From Nocardiopsis quinghaiensis (GTDB lineage: Bacteria; Actinomycetota; Actinomycetes; Streptosporangiales; Streptosporangiaceae): a stretch of DNA of 64,000 bases. Below are positions 7,967 through 15,757 of the stretch, piece by piece. The stretch is from NCBI RefSeq assembly GCF_008638365.1, contig NZ_ML703337.1, positions 93,840 through 157,839 on the forward strand, in the 5' to 3' direction. The first letter of the stretch is position 1; each line of letters opens with the position of its first letter. The translations under genes were made by a program, and so were the position numbers. A model generated the notes under the pieces. It made no database searches and had not been told where the DNA came from. It saw only the letters and a program-made list of their open reading frames with translations.

Positions 7967-9270
7967 CGCCGGCGTCCGTTCACCGTGCTGGGAGCCGCCA
8001 CCAGCCGGGCCACGTCGAACCCCGCCGACTGCAGTGCCCAGCCTGTTTCCGGGCTCGGCGGCGCGGCCGACACCTTCTCCCCGCGTTCGTACCGGTAGAT
8101 CTCGTTGGAGATCACCTGTGCACCGTCCGCGCCGACCACCTCGCGGACGCTGGTGACGCGCCGGCCCCCTGTCGGGGTGGCGGAGACGTGCACCACCAGG
8201 TGCACTGCGGCGGCCACCAACAGGGAGGTCGCCTCCAGGGGAAGCCGGTCGGAGAGGGCCGCGTACGCGCCCAGCTTGGTGAACGCCCCCTGGGAACTGG
8301 CCGCATGCAGGGTGGTCAGGGATCCGTCGTTGCCCTGGGACATCGCGGTCAGCAGCGGCACGGTCTCGGATCCGCGGGTTTCACCGACGATGACGCGGTC
8401 CGGGGACATCCGTAGGGCCGCCCGGACGAGGTCGGCGACGGTGACCTCTCCCCTCCCCTCGGTGTTGGGTGGACGGGAGTGCAGGGCGACCGCGTCCGGG
8501 TGAGCGGCCTTGTCGCGTTCGAGGGCGAGTTCGGGCACGTCCTCGATCGTCACCACCCGCTCCTCCGGAGGCACCTCGGTGGCCAGGGCACGCAGCAGGG
8601 TGGTCTTGCCCGCGCTCGTTCCGCCGGTGATGACGATGTTGCGCCGTGAGCGCACCGCGGCCTGTAGCAGGTCGACCAGAATCCGGTCGAGGGTCCCCAG
8701 GCGCCGCAACTGGCCCAGTCCGGTGGTGCGGTAGCGGTGGCGGCGGATCGACACCGCGGGCTGATGGGAGACGTCGAGGATGGCGTTGAGACGGGACCCG
8801 TCGGCCAGGGCCATGTCCAGAATCGGAGCGGCCGGGTCGAAGCGCCGCTCCCCGGTCGGGGAGTCAGCGGCGATCCGACGTACCAGGGCCACCAGTTCCT
8901 CGGGACTGTCCACGATCGGTGGAAGCTGTTCGCGTCGCCCGTCGGCGTAGCGCACCCACACCTGTGTTCCGGTGAGGTTGACGTTCTCGATCTCGGAGTC
9001 CTCCAGGAGGGCCTCCAACGGGCCGAGCCCACACACCCGTGCCAGCACCTGCCGGGCGATGGCCTCCTCAGCAGGACCGTCCAGCACAAGCTCTCCGGAG
9101 GCGAGGGCACGGCTGGCCCTCTCATCGAGCACCTGGCGGACGACCCTGCGGGCCAGGGCCCGGTACTCCTCCCCCTCGACCGGCTCGGTGTCCGCCGCAC
9201 GTGTGCTCAGACGCCGGGTCACCTCCCTGGTGACCTCCCGGACGTGCACTGCCGTCATGTCGTCGCTCAT
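7963..9270 (-). CDS. tadA: TadA/CpaF secretion ATPase
   Basis: 435 residues from ATG 9270 (MSDDMTAVHVREV); the frame continues upstream but ATG 9270 overlaps the previous stop (ATGA). Walker A GGTSAGKTTLL near residue 225, the aspartate-box/Walker B region with VIVGETRGSE near 290, and a His box (SLTTLHAASSQGA) near 315 identify a CpaF/TadA family ATPase. It powers Flp pilus extrusion, and perhaps retraction, from the inner face of the membrane. Confidence 0.92.
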   Translation of the reverse strand: MSDDMTAVHVREVTREVTRRLSTRAADTEPVEGEEYRALARRVVRQVLDERASRALASGELVLDGPAEEAIARQVLARVCGLGPLEALLEDSEIENVNLTGTQVWVRYADGRREQLPPIVDSPEELVALVRRIAADSPTGERRFDPAAPILDMALADGSRLNAILDVSHQPAVSIRRHRYRTTGLGQLRRLGTLDRILVDLLQAAVRSRRNIVITGGTSAGKTTLLRALATEVPPEERVVTIEDVPELALERDKAAHPDAVALHSRPPNTEGRGEVTVADLVRAALRMSPDRVIVGETRGSETVPLLTAMSQGNDGSLTTLHAASSQGAFTKLGAYAALSDRLPLEATSLLVAAAVHLVVHVSATPTGGRRVTSVREVVGADGAQVISNEIYRYERGEKVSAAPPSPETGWALQSAGFDVARLVAAPSTVNGRRR

Positions 9271-10025
9271 GGCACCTCGCCGAGAAATCTCGCCACTGTG
9301 GGATCCACCGGGTCCGTGGTGGTCGATCGTGCCTGTTCTGCGAGGGTGCGGCCGAGGGCACGCGCCTCCCTGATCAGGGGGCGGCGGTGCGGACGGCGCA
9401 CCTCTCCCTGGTTCTGGAGGAAAGCCGCGGTCCGAGCATCCTGCGGCAGCTTCGCCCACACGGGCAGTCCCACCGCTTCGCTGATCTCCGCGCTGCTCCT
9501 GGACGGGTCGACCACGGCCAGTCCCAGGCGGAGACACCGGGTTCTCAGACCCGCTGCGGCTTCCCTGACCCGTTTGAGGTGCGCGACGTCGCCCGAGGCT
9601 ACGAGCACCGCCACGTCAGCGGCTTCCAGGAGGGCGGAGGATGCCGCGTCCGGAACCACACGGCCCAGGTCCGCCACCGCCACCCGGTCGCTTTTCAGCA
9701 CTTTGGGGTTCTGGGCCAGCAGTCCCACCGCTCCGGCCGTACGGTCAGCCGTCGACGGCGCCGCACACACCCGCAAACCACCGGGCAGCACCTGGGAGCA
9801 CGCCATGGTGTCGACGGTCTCGTGGTCCTGGCCGCTCCGGCTGGCCGCTGCCAGGTCCACCACTCCGGGCCAGACCGGGAGACGCCACCACGTGGCGACA
9901 TCACCCCCGGAAGTGTCCGCTTCCACCATCCACACCGGCTCCGGCTCGGGCCATGTGCCGGCCAGCGCGAGTGCCAGGGTGGTGACACCGGGAGCACCTG
10001 CCAGGGAGAACACCGCGATCAGCAT
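9267..10025 (-). CDS. CpaE/MinD-like P-loop protein
   Basis: 252 residues beginning MLIAVFSLAGAPGVTTLALALAG, a deviant Walker A of the MinD/ParA class in which the usual lysine-rich GKGGVGKTT is reduced to LAGAPGVTT (no lysine in the loop). The rest follows a MinD-like fold (VWMVEADTSGGDVATWW; VAVADLGRV). In actinobacterial tad loci a CpaE-like protein precedes tadA and is thought to localise the pilus machine. The degenerate loop suggests weak or no ATP hydrolysis. Confidence 0.75.
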   Translation of the reverse strand: MLIAVFSLAGAPGVTTLALALAGTWPEPEPVWMVEADTSGGDVATWWRLPVWPGVVDLAAASRSGQDHETVDTMACSQVLPGGLRVCAAPSTADRTAGAVGLLAQNPKVLKSDRVAVADLGRVVPDAASSALLEAADVAVLVASGDVAHLKRVREAAAGLRTRCLRLGLAVVDPSRSSAEISEAVGLPVWAKLPQDARTAAFLQNQGEVRRPHRRPLIREARALGRTLAEQARSTTTDPVDPTVARFLGEVP

Positions 10026-10669
10026 CAGTCGCCTCCGTGCGGAGTCTGCACCAAGGAGACCTGCTCCTCGGCCGCGGCGCGGGCGAGCTGGGAAGCATGG
10101 GTGCCGTCTACCACCAGGTCCACGAGCACCTCACCGCCCACCTCATCGGTCAACGGGGTGAGGGTCTGCACCAGCGCGGGGAAGGAGGACGTACCACTCT
10201 CTCCACCGGTGATGACCACCGTCACCTGCGATCCCGTGCGTACCGAAGAGGGGATCCGTCCCGCGGTGAGCCGCACTCCGACGGTGGCCTGGCCGGGGTC
10301 GAGTTGCTCTCCGTCCGCCCCGAGGACCGCATCCGACAGCAGGGCTCCCTCGGCGACCGGGAGGGTGAGCGTGGCACCCACCACCTGCTCGATCTCGGAG
10401 ACCGTCGGCAGATCCTCGGCGCCGGCCAACTCGACCACCCATACATCGGCGGAGGTGACCACGTGCCCGGCCGGAAGGTCCCCTGAGGCGACCAGCACGG
10501 GCGTCCGTTGGTCCACCTGGCCGAGTGCGAGCACCACGGCGGTGGCTCCGACGACCATGAGCGCCACCGCGGCGACCAGCGATCGCCACCGGCGAGTGCC
10601 GCGACCGGACAGACGCACCGGTTCTTGCGCATCGTTGCCGCTGGCGCGGGGGTCGACTGTGGTTACCAC
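10025..10669 (-). CDS. SAF-domain protein (CpaB/RcpC-like)
   Basis: 214 residues: a short basic N-terminus, one membrane helix (SLVAAVALMVVGATAVVLAL, ~30-50), then an SAF domain (VLVASGDLPAGHVVTSADV) typical of Flp pilus assembly protein CpaB/RcpC, which binds cell-wall polymer or forms the outer pilus channel. Its stop overlaps the next start by one base. Confidence 0.8.
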   Translation of the reverse strand: MVTTVDPRASGNDAQEPVRLSGRGTRRWRSLVAAVALMVVGATAVVLALGQVDQRTPVLVASGDLPAGHVVTSADVWVVELAGAEDLPTVSEIEQVVGATLTLPVAEGALLSDAVLGADGEQLDPGQATVGVRLTAGRIPSSVRTGSQVTVVITGGESGTSSFPALVQTLTPLTDEVGGEVLVDLVVDGTHASQLARAAAEEQVSLVQTPHGGD

Positions 10670-10682
10670 GATGCTTCCTTCC

Positions 10683-11474
10683 TCATGTCACCACTCCTGA
10701 GGACTCGACCACCCGCACGTTCATGGACGTCTCGGTCTCCAGGGCCGGGAGGGTGCCACCGTCTCCGTCAGAGCTGGACCACTCCACCTCCCACGACATG
10801 CGGGCGGTCAGCTCGTAGCTGCTGCTGGCGAAGGTGTAGGTGTGCCCGCAGTCCGGAGAAGGCTCCGCCGGGTCGTGGACCTGGGGATCGTAGGCGGTAC
10901 CGGGGCCGTCGCACTCCACGGTCGTACCGTCCCCCATCGACCAGGACACCGACGCGGGGGTAGCGGTCACCGTCACCGATCCGCCGGGCACACTCGCGGT
11001 GGCCGTCTCCTCCTGCCAGTCGCTGGAGGAGATCCACATCCATACGGGGACGTGTACGAGCACGGGTGTGTCCGCGCCCGGCGACATCGAGATCTCCGGA
11101 GAGGAAAGCTGGAACGCCGCGTGAGCCGCGTACGCCAGGGATTCGAAGTCGACCTCTTCCTCGGCTTCCTCACCACCGCCGCCTCCGACGGTGGCACTGC
11201 ACCGGGCCGTGAGGCCGTCCACTTCGCACGCGGGTTCCGCGGAGGCCGACTCCGTACCGTCAGAGGACCCCTCGGGCACGGGTTGTCCTCCGTCGCCGGA
11301 GCTGCCGGTGTTCCCTCCCCCGGACTCAGCTGAGACGTCGCATCCGGGACCGCCGGAGGATCCGCATTCCACCTGACCGCCGAGGAAGTCCGGATCCGCC
11401 CAGACGAGTCCTGGCGACGCGAGAAGCACCGCTGCCGCCCCGACTGCGATGAGCAGGATTCTTTTATTGTCCAT
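10683..11474 (-). CDS. secreted Tad-operon protein with PKD-like region
   Basis: 263 residues from ATG 11474 (MDNKRILLIAVGAAAVLL), a clear signal peptide probably cut after VWA near residue 26. A Gly/Ser-rich stretch with three cysteines follows, then a beta-rich region with TPASVSWSMGDGTTVECDG and DCGHTYTFASS that resembles a PKD-type fold. A protein of this kind is common next to actinobacterial tad genes; its role is unknown to me. It overlaps the lipoprotein gene by 11 bases. Confidence 0.75.
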   Translation of the reverse strand: MDNKRILLIAVGAAAVLLASPGLVWADPDFLGGQVECGSSGGPGCDVSAESGGGNTGSSGDGGQPVPEGSSDGTESASAEPACEVDGLTARCSATVGGGGGEEAEEEVDFESLAYAAHAAFQLSSPEISMSPGADTPVLVHVPVWMWISSSDWQEETATASVPGGSVTVTATPASVSWSMGDGTTVECDGPGTAYDPQVHDPAEPSPDCGHTYTFASSSYELTARMSWEVEWSSSDGDGGTLPALETETSMNVRVVESSGVVT

Positions 11475-11997
11475 CACACGATCCGATTTCCCAGATGCGC
11501 AGGTCGGCGACCTTCCAGGAAAGCCCGTCGAAGGACACGCTGGCATCCACTCTGCGAAGTACCGGTGATTCCGGGGACGGCTCTACCAGCTCTCCTGAAT
11601 CAGCGTCTTCCCGCAGCCATGAGGTCGAGTCCATGCAGTCCTCGATCTCCACATAGGTTTCCTCTGCCGAGAGCACCTCAGGGGAGAACTCCGGCTCGCC
11701 CCGGGCGATCACGCCCTCGTCCTCCTCAGCGACCAGGCCGTGCTCCACGAGCGCCAGAGCGTCTCCGGCGGCGTACAGCTCCAGGTCTGAGTAGTCCGGC
11801 TCCTCGTTCCGGGCCTCTTCGACCAGCACGTTCCACATGGACTCGTAGGCTTCAAGGGCGAGCTCTTCGCCTGACGCCTGCTCAGAAGGCTCCGGCGACT
11901 CGCTGGGCCCGGGCTCGGGAGTGGGCCCGCTCTCCCGTGGGCTGCATCCGATGAGGAGCATCCCGAGCACGATCACTCCGGTTACGTGAAGCCTCAT
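11464..11997 (-). CDS. acidic lipoprotein, first gene of Tad operon
   Basis: 177 residues from ATG 11997, chosen because GGAGGTGCG precedes it; an in-frame ATG at 12027 has no such site. Signal peptide with lipobox LIGC (Cys ~18), a Pro/Glu/Ser-rich linker (ESGPTPEPGPSESPEPSEQ), then an acidic domain (~60-175) that may be NTF2-like (VASVSFDGLSWKVADLRIW-type ending). It would be anchored on the outer face of the membrane. It heads the operon, so the promoter lies in 12000-12130. Confidence 0.75.
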   Translation of the reverse strand: MRLHVTGVIVLGMLLIGCSPRESGPTPEPGPSESPEPSEQASGEELALEAYESMWNVLVEEARNEEPDYSDLELYAAGDALALVEHGLVAEEDEGVIARGEPEFSPEVLSAEETYVEIEDCMDSTSWLREDADSGELVEPSPESPVLRRVDASVSFDGLSWKVADLRIWEIGSCDGQ

Positions 11998-12102
11998 CGC
12001 ACCTCCAGGACCCCAGCGACTCATCACTTGGAGTGACGAGGCTAGTACTGCAGGGCCCGCATTCCAATATGTAGTCCGACTGGAACTGGGAGCCGATAGA
12101 GA

Positions 12103-12120
12103 TTACTCACCAAAGAGTAA
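12103..12120. promoter_or_regulatory. inverted repeat upstream of Tad operon
   Basis: TTACTC and GAGTAA form perfect arms around a 6-base centre, 106 bp before the lipoprotein start, in a locally AT-rich stretch. On the minus strand TACATATT lies about 60 bases before the start and may be a -10 box. Candidate operator for the pilus operon. Confidence 0.45.
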
Positions 12121-12195
12121 GGTTTCATCGCGAACCCTGGGATCCGACATTCATGTTCTCCCATTTCTCCAGAGAACTGACACAGGAACACGAAA

Positions 12196-12232
12196 GGCGC
12201 CTCACCTGCTTTTATGCAAGAGGCTAGGCGCC
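12196..12232. terminator. weak stem-loop
   Basis: GGCGCCT and AGGCGCC are perfect 7-bp arms around a 23-base loop. No gene ends nearby on either strand, so its role is unclear. Confidence 0.25.
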
Positions 12233-12796
12233 CGTCTGTTCGTGCATATCCTTTTTTCGAGGTCAGACGGCCGAGGAAGGCGGTACGGCCTTCAGCGCGC
12301 TCAGCGAAGCCTTCCGATCATGAGTCAACCGTGCGAGACGAGGGGGAAGGCGCTCGGCTCCCGACACCTCCTCGTCTCCCACACCAGGAAGGGCTGGCGG
12401 GGCACGGAGTACCGACGGATGTCTGCCGGGTCGTCCATCCGGATCGGAGGAGGGTGCGGTACCGGCCCAACAGAGCGGTGTCCCGTGACAGGCACGAGAG
12501 GAGCGATTCCCTGACGGTGTCGCCCCCTGGGAGGGGAGAACACCTGGCTCAGCCAGTGGATTAACGGGGGGATAGGGTTCATGCGGCAGCGCTCCCTACA
12601 AGTGTTGTCCATACCCCGGGGCCGGTCGCACGGCTGCCGGGGGCTCTTGCGTTGAGGTGGATTCAGGCGTTCCCGGTGGGAGAAACTGCTCGCCCTTACG
12701 GGCCTCGACCATCGGGAGGGTCCGTACCTCGCCGTCGCACCGCACGGCGCGCTCGTCGGGCCGGACTTGCGTGTTGCGTGAGCTGGGTGGGCGGCT

Positions 12797-13384
12797 CTAC
12801 GCCGCCGAACCGGTGAAGGTGTCCGCGTCCGGCATGGCGAAGCGCATGAGCACTTCCTTGCCCTCAGCGAAACCGGCTCGGGTGGTACGCACCCAGCATT
12901 CGTCGTCACAGGCGACTCGCACGAGGAACAGTCCTCGGCCGTGCTCCTGCATCAGGTCAGGGCCATCCCGCCTCGCCAGGAGCCCTCGCAGCAGTCCGGC
13001 CGTACACGCGTCACCGTCGAAGACTCCCACCCACAGGGCGTGGTCATCGAGATAGATCTGCAGTCGCCAGGGCTTGCACGAGTAGCGCTCGGAGTTGGCG
13101 ACGAGTTCCGCGACGGCCTCCCCGATCTGAAGCGCCTGGTCGGGAAAGACGTCGAAGGCACTCAGAAGCGAGTGGGTCGTTCTGCGGGCGAGCCGGGCGG
13201 GCAGGCAGCGCTCCAGCAGCTCCACGCTGCAGATGCGCTGCTCCGGGGTCGGGAATCGGATCAGGTTGGCAGGCACGCCAAAGAGCGTTGGCGCACCTCC
13301 GCTTGTTTCCACGACAAGCGCCTCCAAGAGAGATTCCTTCACTCCGTGCTCGCACGGAGTGCTTACTGCTACTATCCACGGCAT
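12797..13384 (-). CDS. HATPase-fold (RsbW-like) protein
   Basis: About 195 residues from ATG 13384 (TTG 13399 is an alternative). The C-terminal ~130 residues carry the GHKL ATPase signature: N box AVAELVANSERYS near residue 90, G1 VGVFDGD near 118, G2 EHGRGLFLV near 148. Family knowledge: stand-alone RsbW-like proteins act as anti-sigma factors or regulators and are frequently paired with XRE/DUF397 genes in actinomycetes, as here with the divergent gene. A 14-bp palindrome separates the two starts. Confidence 0.75.
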   Translation of the reverse strand: MPWIVAVSTPCEHGVKESLLEALVVETSGGAPTLFGVPANLIRFPTPEQRICSVELLERCLPARLARRTTHSLLSAFDVFPDQALQIGEAVAELVANSERYSCKPWRLQIYLDDHALWVGVFDGDACTAGLLRGLLARRDGPDLMQEHGRGLFLVRVACDDECWVRTTRAGFAEGKEVLMRFAMPDADTFTGSAA

Positions 13385-13406
13385 CACACCCTTTGGCAAC
13401 CACCTA

Positions 13407-13420
13407 AGGCAATATTGCCT
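13407..13420. promoter_or_regulatory. 14-bp perfect palindrome between divergent genes
   Basis: AGGCAATATTGCCT is a perfect palindrome between the HATPase gene and the XRE regulator gene, close to both starts. The neighbouring XRE protein is the obvious candidate binder, giving shared control of both genes. Confidence 0.55.
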
Positions 13421-13479
13421 ATGGATTGAAGATGGAGCGAAGCGGCGGGAAGATAGCGACTGACGAAGAGAGGACGCCC

Positions 13480-14367
13480 GTGCCGTCAGACACCACCCCG
13501 ACGTTCAGACGCCTGCTCCTGGGCCGTGAGCTCCGAGAGCTGAGAGAGACCAAAGGGCTCACTGCCAAGGCCGTCAGCAGCGAGATGGAAGTGGCCGCTT
13601 CCTGGGTCACCCGCATCGAGAACGGCCAGCGCGGCATCCAGATCAGAGATCTCAAGCGCCTGTTCGAGCTGTACGACCTTGGCGACGAGAGGAAGAAGGA
13701 GAAGCTCCTCGAACTGGCTCGACAGGCAAAGCAGCAGGGATGGTGGGAGCCCTACAAGAGCACCCTTCCGCCCAGGTACGCCGACTACGTCGGTCTGGAG
13801 TCCTCCGCCTGCTCCATCCGCAACGCTGAGGTGATCGTCGTCCCGGGGCTCCTCCAGACAGAGGACTACGCCCGTCACCTACTCACGCACGGAATGCACG
13901 ACTTCACCTCCGAAGAGGTGGAGAGCCGTCTCCGTGTGCGGTTGCAACGTCAACAGAATCTGCTGGACCGTCCTGAGGAGACCTGCCTGGACGCCATCCT
14001 CGATGAGGCTGTCCTGCGGCGACAGGTCGGTGGACCAGGCATCATGCGGGAACAGCTCGCACATCTGCTCAGCAGCGCGGAACTGGGCAACATCACCCTC
14101 CGGGTTCTCCCTCTGGCATCTGGCGTGCACGCTGGGGCGAGCGGAAGCTTCGTCATCCTGGACTTCCCCGGCGCCGCCATGGACCCCATTCCCTACATCG
14201 AGACGGTTGCCGGGGATCTGTACCTGGAGAAACGCAGTGACATAGAGACCTGTGAAGCGACCTGGAGCTACCTGAAGAGCCAAGCCCTCCGTCCCGCGGA
14301 GTCGGTGGCGACGGTCGCTGAGATCATGAAGACCTACGAGGCACCGAACGCAGGGAGTGGATCATGA
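13480..14367 (+). CDS. XRE family regulator with DUF5753 domain
   Basis: 295 residues from GTG 13480, preceded by AGAGGA at five bases; an ATG at 13432 would add 16 residues without a ribosome-binding site. The N-terminal helix-turn-helix (GRELRELRETKGLTAKAVSS, then WVTRIENGQRG) is followed by the DUF5753 domain (VIVVPGLLQTEDYARHLL; GASGSFVILDFP) typical of Streptomyces-type XRE regulators paired with DUF397. It overlaps the DUF397 gene by four bases. Confidence 0.85.
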   Translation: MPSDTTPTFRRLLLGRELRELRETKGLTAKAVSSEMEVAASWVTRIENGQRGIQIRDLKRLFELYDLGDERKKEKLLELARQAKQQGWWEPYKSTLPPRYADYVGLESSACSIRNAEVIVVPGLLQTEDYARHLLTHGMHDFTSEEVESRLRVRLQRQQNLLDRPEETCLDAILDEAVLRRQVGGPGIMREQLAHLLSSAELGNITLRVLPLASGVHAGASGSFVILDFPGAAMDPIPYIETVAGDLYLEKRSDIETCEATWSYLKSQALRPAESVATVAEIMKTYEAPNAGSGS

Positions 14368-14546
14368 ACCTGGACAAGGCCGACTGGTACAAGTCGAGCT
14401 ACTCGCAGAACCAGGGGCAGTGCGTCGAGGTCGCACAGCTACCCGAACTCGTGGCAGTCCGCGATTCGGTGCGCCCGGGAGGTGGAGCCCTCGCGTTCCC
14501 TGGTGAGGAGTGGGCTGCCTTCCTGGATGAGCTGAAGTCCTGTTGA
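14364..14546 (+). CDS. DUF397 protein
   Basis: 60 residues: WYKSSYSQNQGQCVEVAQL then VAVRDSVRPGGGALAFP and WAAFLDELKS, the complete DUF397 pattern. These small proteins partner DUF5753-type XRE regulators; the ATGA overlap with the regulator supports that. Together with the RsbW-like gene they form the common three-component set. Confidence 0.9.
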   Translation: MNLDKADWYKSSYSQNQGQCVEVAQLPELVAVRDSVRPGGGALAFPGEEWAAFLDELKSC

Positions 14547-14912
14547 GGGATTTGCCCCAACGGCCTTTCGGGAGGGCCAGATCAGGTTTAGGCGGTAGCA
14601 CTGTCCGTGAGGCAGGTTGAGGTGCCGCGCTGCACAGGCACCGATCGTGGAAGTGGGCTCCTTCGCCACCGGGCTGCGCCGCGACCATAACGCGGCCGCT
14701 TCACCGCATCCGTGTCAGAGCCACTTTTCGAACGACGTTGACAGCACTCTGAGAGCCGCCCGAGCCGCTCACCCGGCCCTGCTGTCGCCGCTGAGGTTCG
14801 ACAGCTTCCATGGCGATGTCCGCGGTGCGAGACGAGGTGTCCCACCCGTCACTGAGCAAGGCCTGCCGCACGCGACTACTACGGCGAGGGCACCCTTTTC
14901 GAGGTTACGAAC
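14547..14912. other. intergenic region without supported gene
   Basis: Two convergent units end here. A short pairing GGCC/GGCC at about 14559-14575 might aid termination of the DUF397 transcript. No coding frame has support. Confidence 0.5.
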
Positions 14913-15752
14913 TCAGAGATCCGACTCCCGTAGTAATCGTGTGCCTTCCCGATGAGCATGGTCGGCCTGAGCGGTTCTCTCGCCTCGCCTGCGCGCCCCC
15001 AACACACGGTTCGCACACACCCACACACGACTGATGATCCCGTCCCGGGTGGACAGGACATGCCACCGCTGCGTGATCTCGCCAGCCAGCCCTGGAACAC
15101 GGTAGGAGGCCTCCCAGAGCTTGGCCGCGTCCAGTCCTCTAGGCATACGACCCCAGCTATCCCAGTCGAACAGGAACAACCGCGGGCCCGTGATGTTCCC
15201 CCAGTGCAGGTCACCGTGTCCGATAACCCAGTCGGACACGGTGGTGTCGGCGCACGCCCCGAAGGCTTGGGTGATGGAACGGTCGATGTCCTCCTGGACG
15301 AGCGAAACACGGTCGGTGCTGGTGTCCGCCAGGTTCACCAATGCCGAGTCCAAGGCGTCCCACCAGGTCTCAGACAGCCGGGGGTGCTCGTCCACGATGT
15401 AGCCCGCCGACACTGCCCTTTGGTCTACGAACGTCATCTCCTCCGCCCGGCATACGAGATCGCCGAGCTTCCAGTGGATGGCCTGAACGAAGTCGGGCTT
15501 GGGAACCCCTCGCACGGTTGTGGAGGCCTCCAAGCCACTGAACTCGCGCGGGAAGATGTCGGCGGGCCGGTGCCAACTGATCCGTGCCCACGTACCTCGA
15601 CCGGTCGGCATTCCCACCGAGGGGCGTGTCCCCGCAGGGACCTGCTCGGCTTCGATGAGATCGGTCCCGAGCCGTGCTGCTGCGCCTTGAAGGAGGTCGC
15701 GCCGGAACGTCGGTGAAATCGGCCGTGCGGGATGAAGGGTGGGCGCGGTCAA
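14913..15752 (-). CDS. APH-fold kinase/phosphotransferase, last gene of candidate RiPP operon
   Basis: 279 residues, apparently from TTG 15752 with GAAAGG upstream. The kinase core is recognisable: Brenner-type loop VIGHGDLHWGNI near residue 185 (catalytic Asp, Asn) and the metal-binding LFLFDWDSWG near 205. The N-lobe is less typical. Family knowledge: APH-like (PF01636-type) kinases modify small molecules, and some act on RiPP precursors (class V lanthipeptide and thioamitide clusters) by phosphorylating Ser/Thr. It starts 5 bp after the HisRS stop, so it belongs to the precursor-PP-loop-HisRS operon. Substrate unknown. Confidence 0.7.
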   Translation of the reverse strand: MTAPTLHPARPISPTFRRDLLQGAAARLGTDLIEAEQVPAGTRPSVGMPTGRGTWARISWHRPADIFPREFSGLEASTTVRGVPKPDFVQAIHWKLGDLVCRAEEMTFVDQRAVSAGYIVDEHPRLSETWWDALDSALVNLADTSTDRVSLVQEDIDRSITQAFGACADTTVSDWVIGHGDLHWGNITGPRLFLFDWDSWGRMPRGLDAAKLWEASYRVPGLAGEITQRWHVLSTRDGIISRVWVCANRVLGARRRGERTAQADHAHREGTRLLRESDL

Positions 15753-15757
15753 AAGGG

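Larger units (their letters stand above)
11998..12796. other. intergenic region without supported gene
   Basis: About 0.8 kb with only overlapping, codon-biased-less frames. The first 130 bp are AT-richer and should contain the Tad operon promoter, including an inverted repeat at 12103-12120; a weak stem-loop is at 12196-12232. I see no gene in the rest. Confidence 0.5.

Noticed and set aside
12325..12909. 194-residue minus-strand frame upstream of the HATPase stop
   Set aside because: Arg/Pro/Ser-rich, no motif, overlaps the real gene in another frame.
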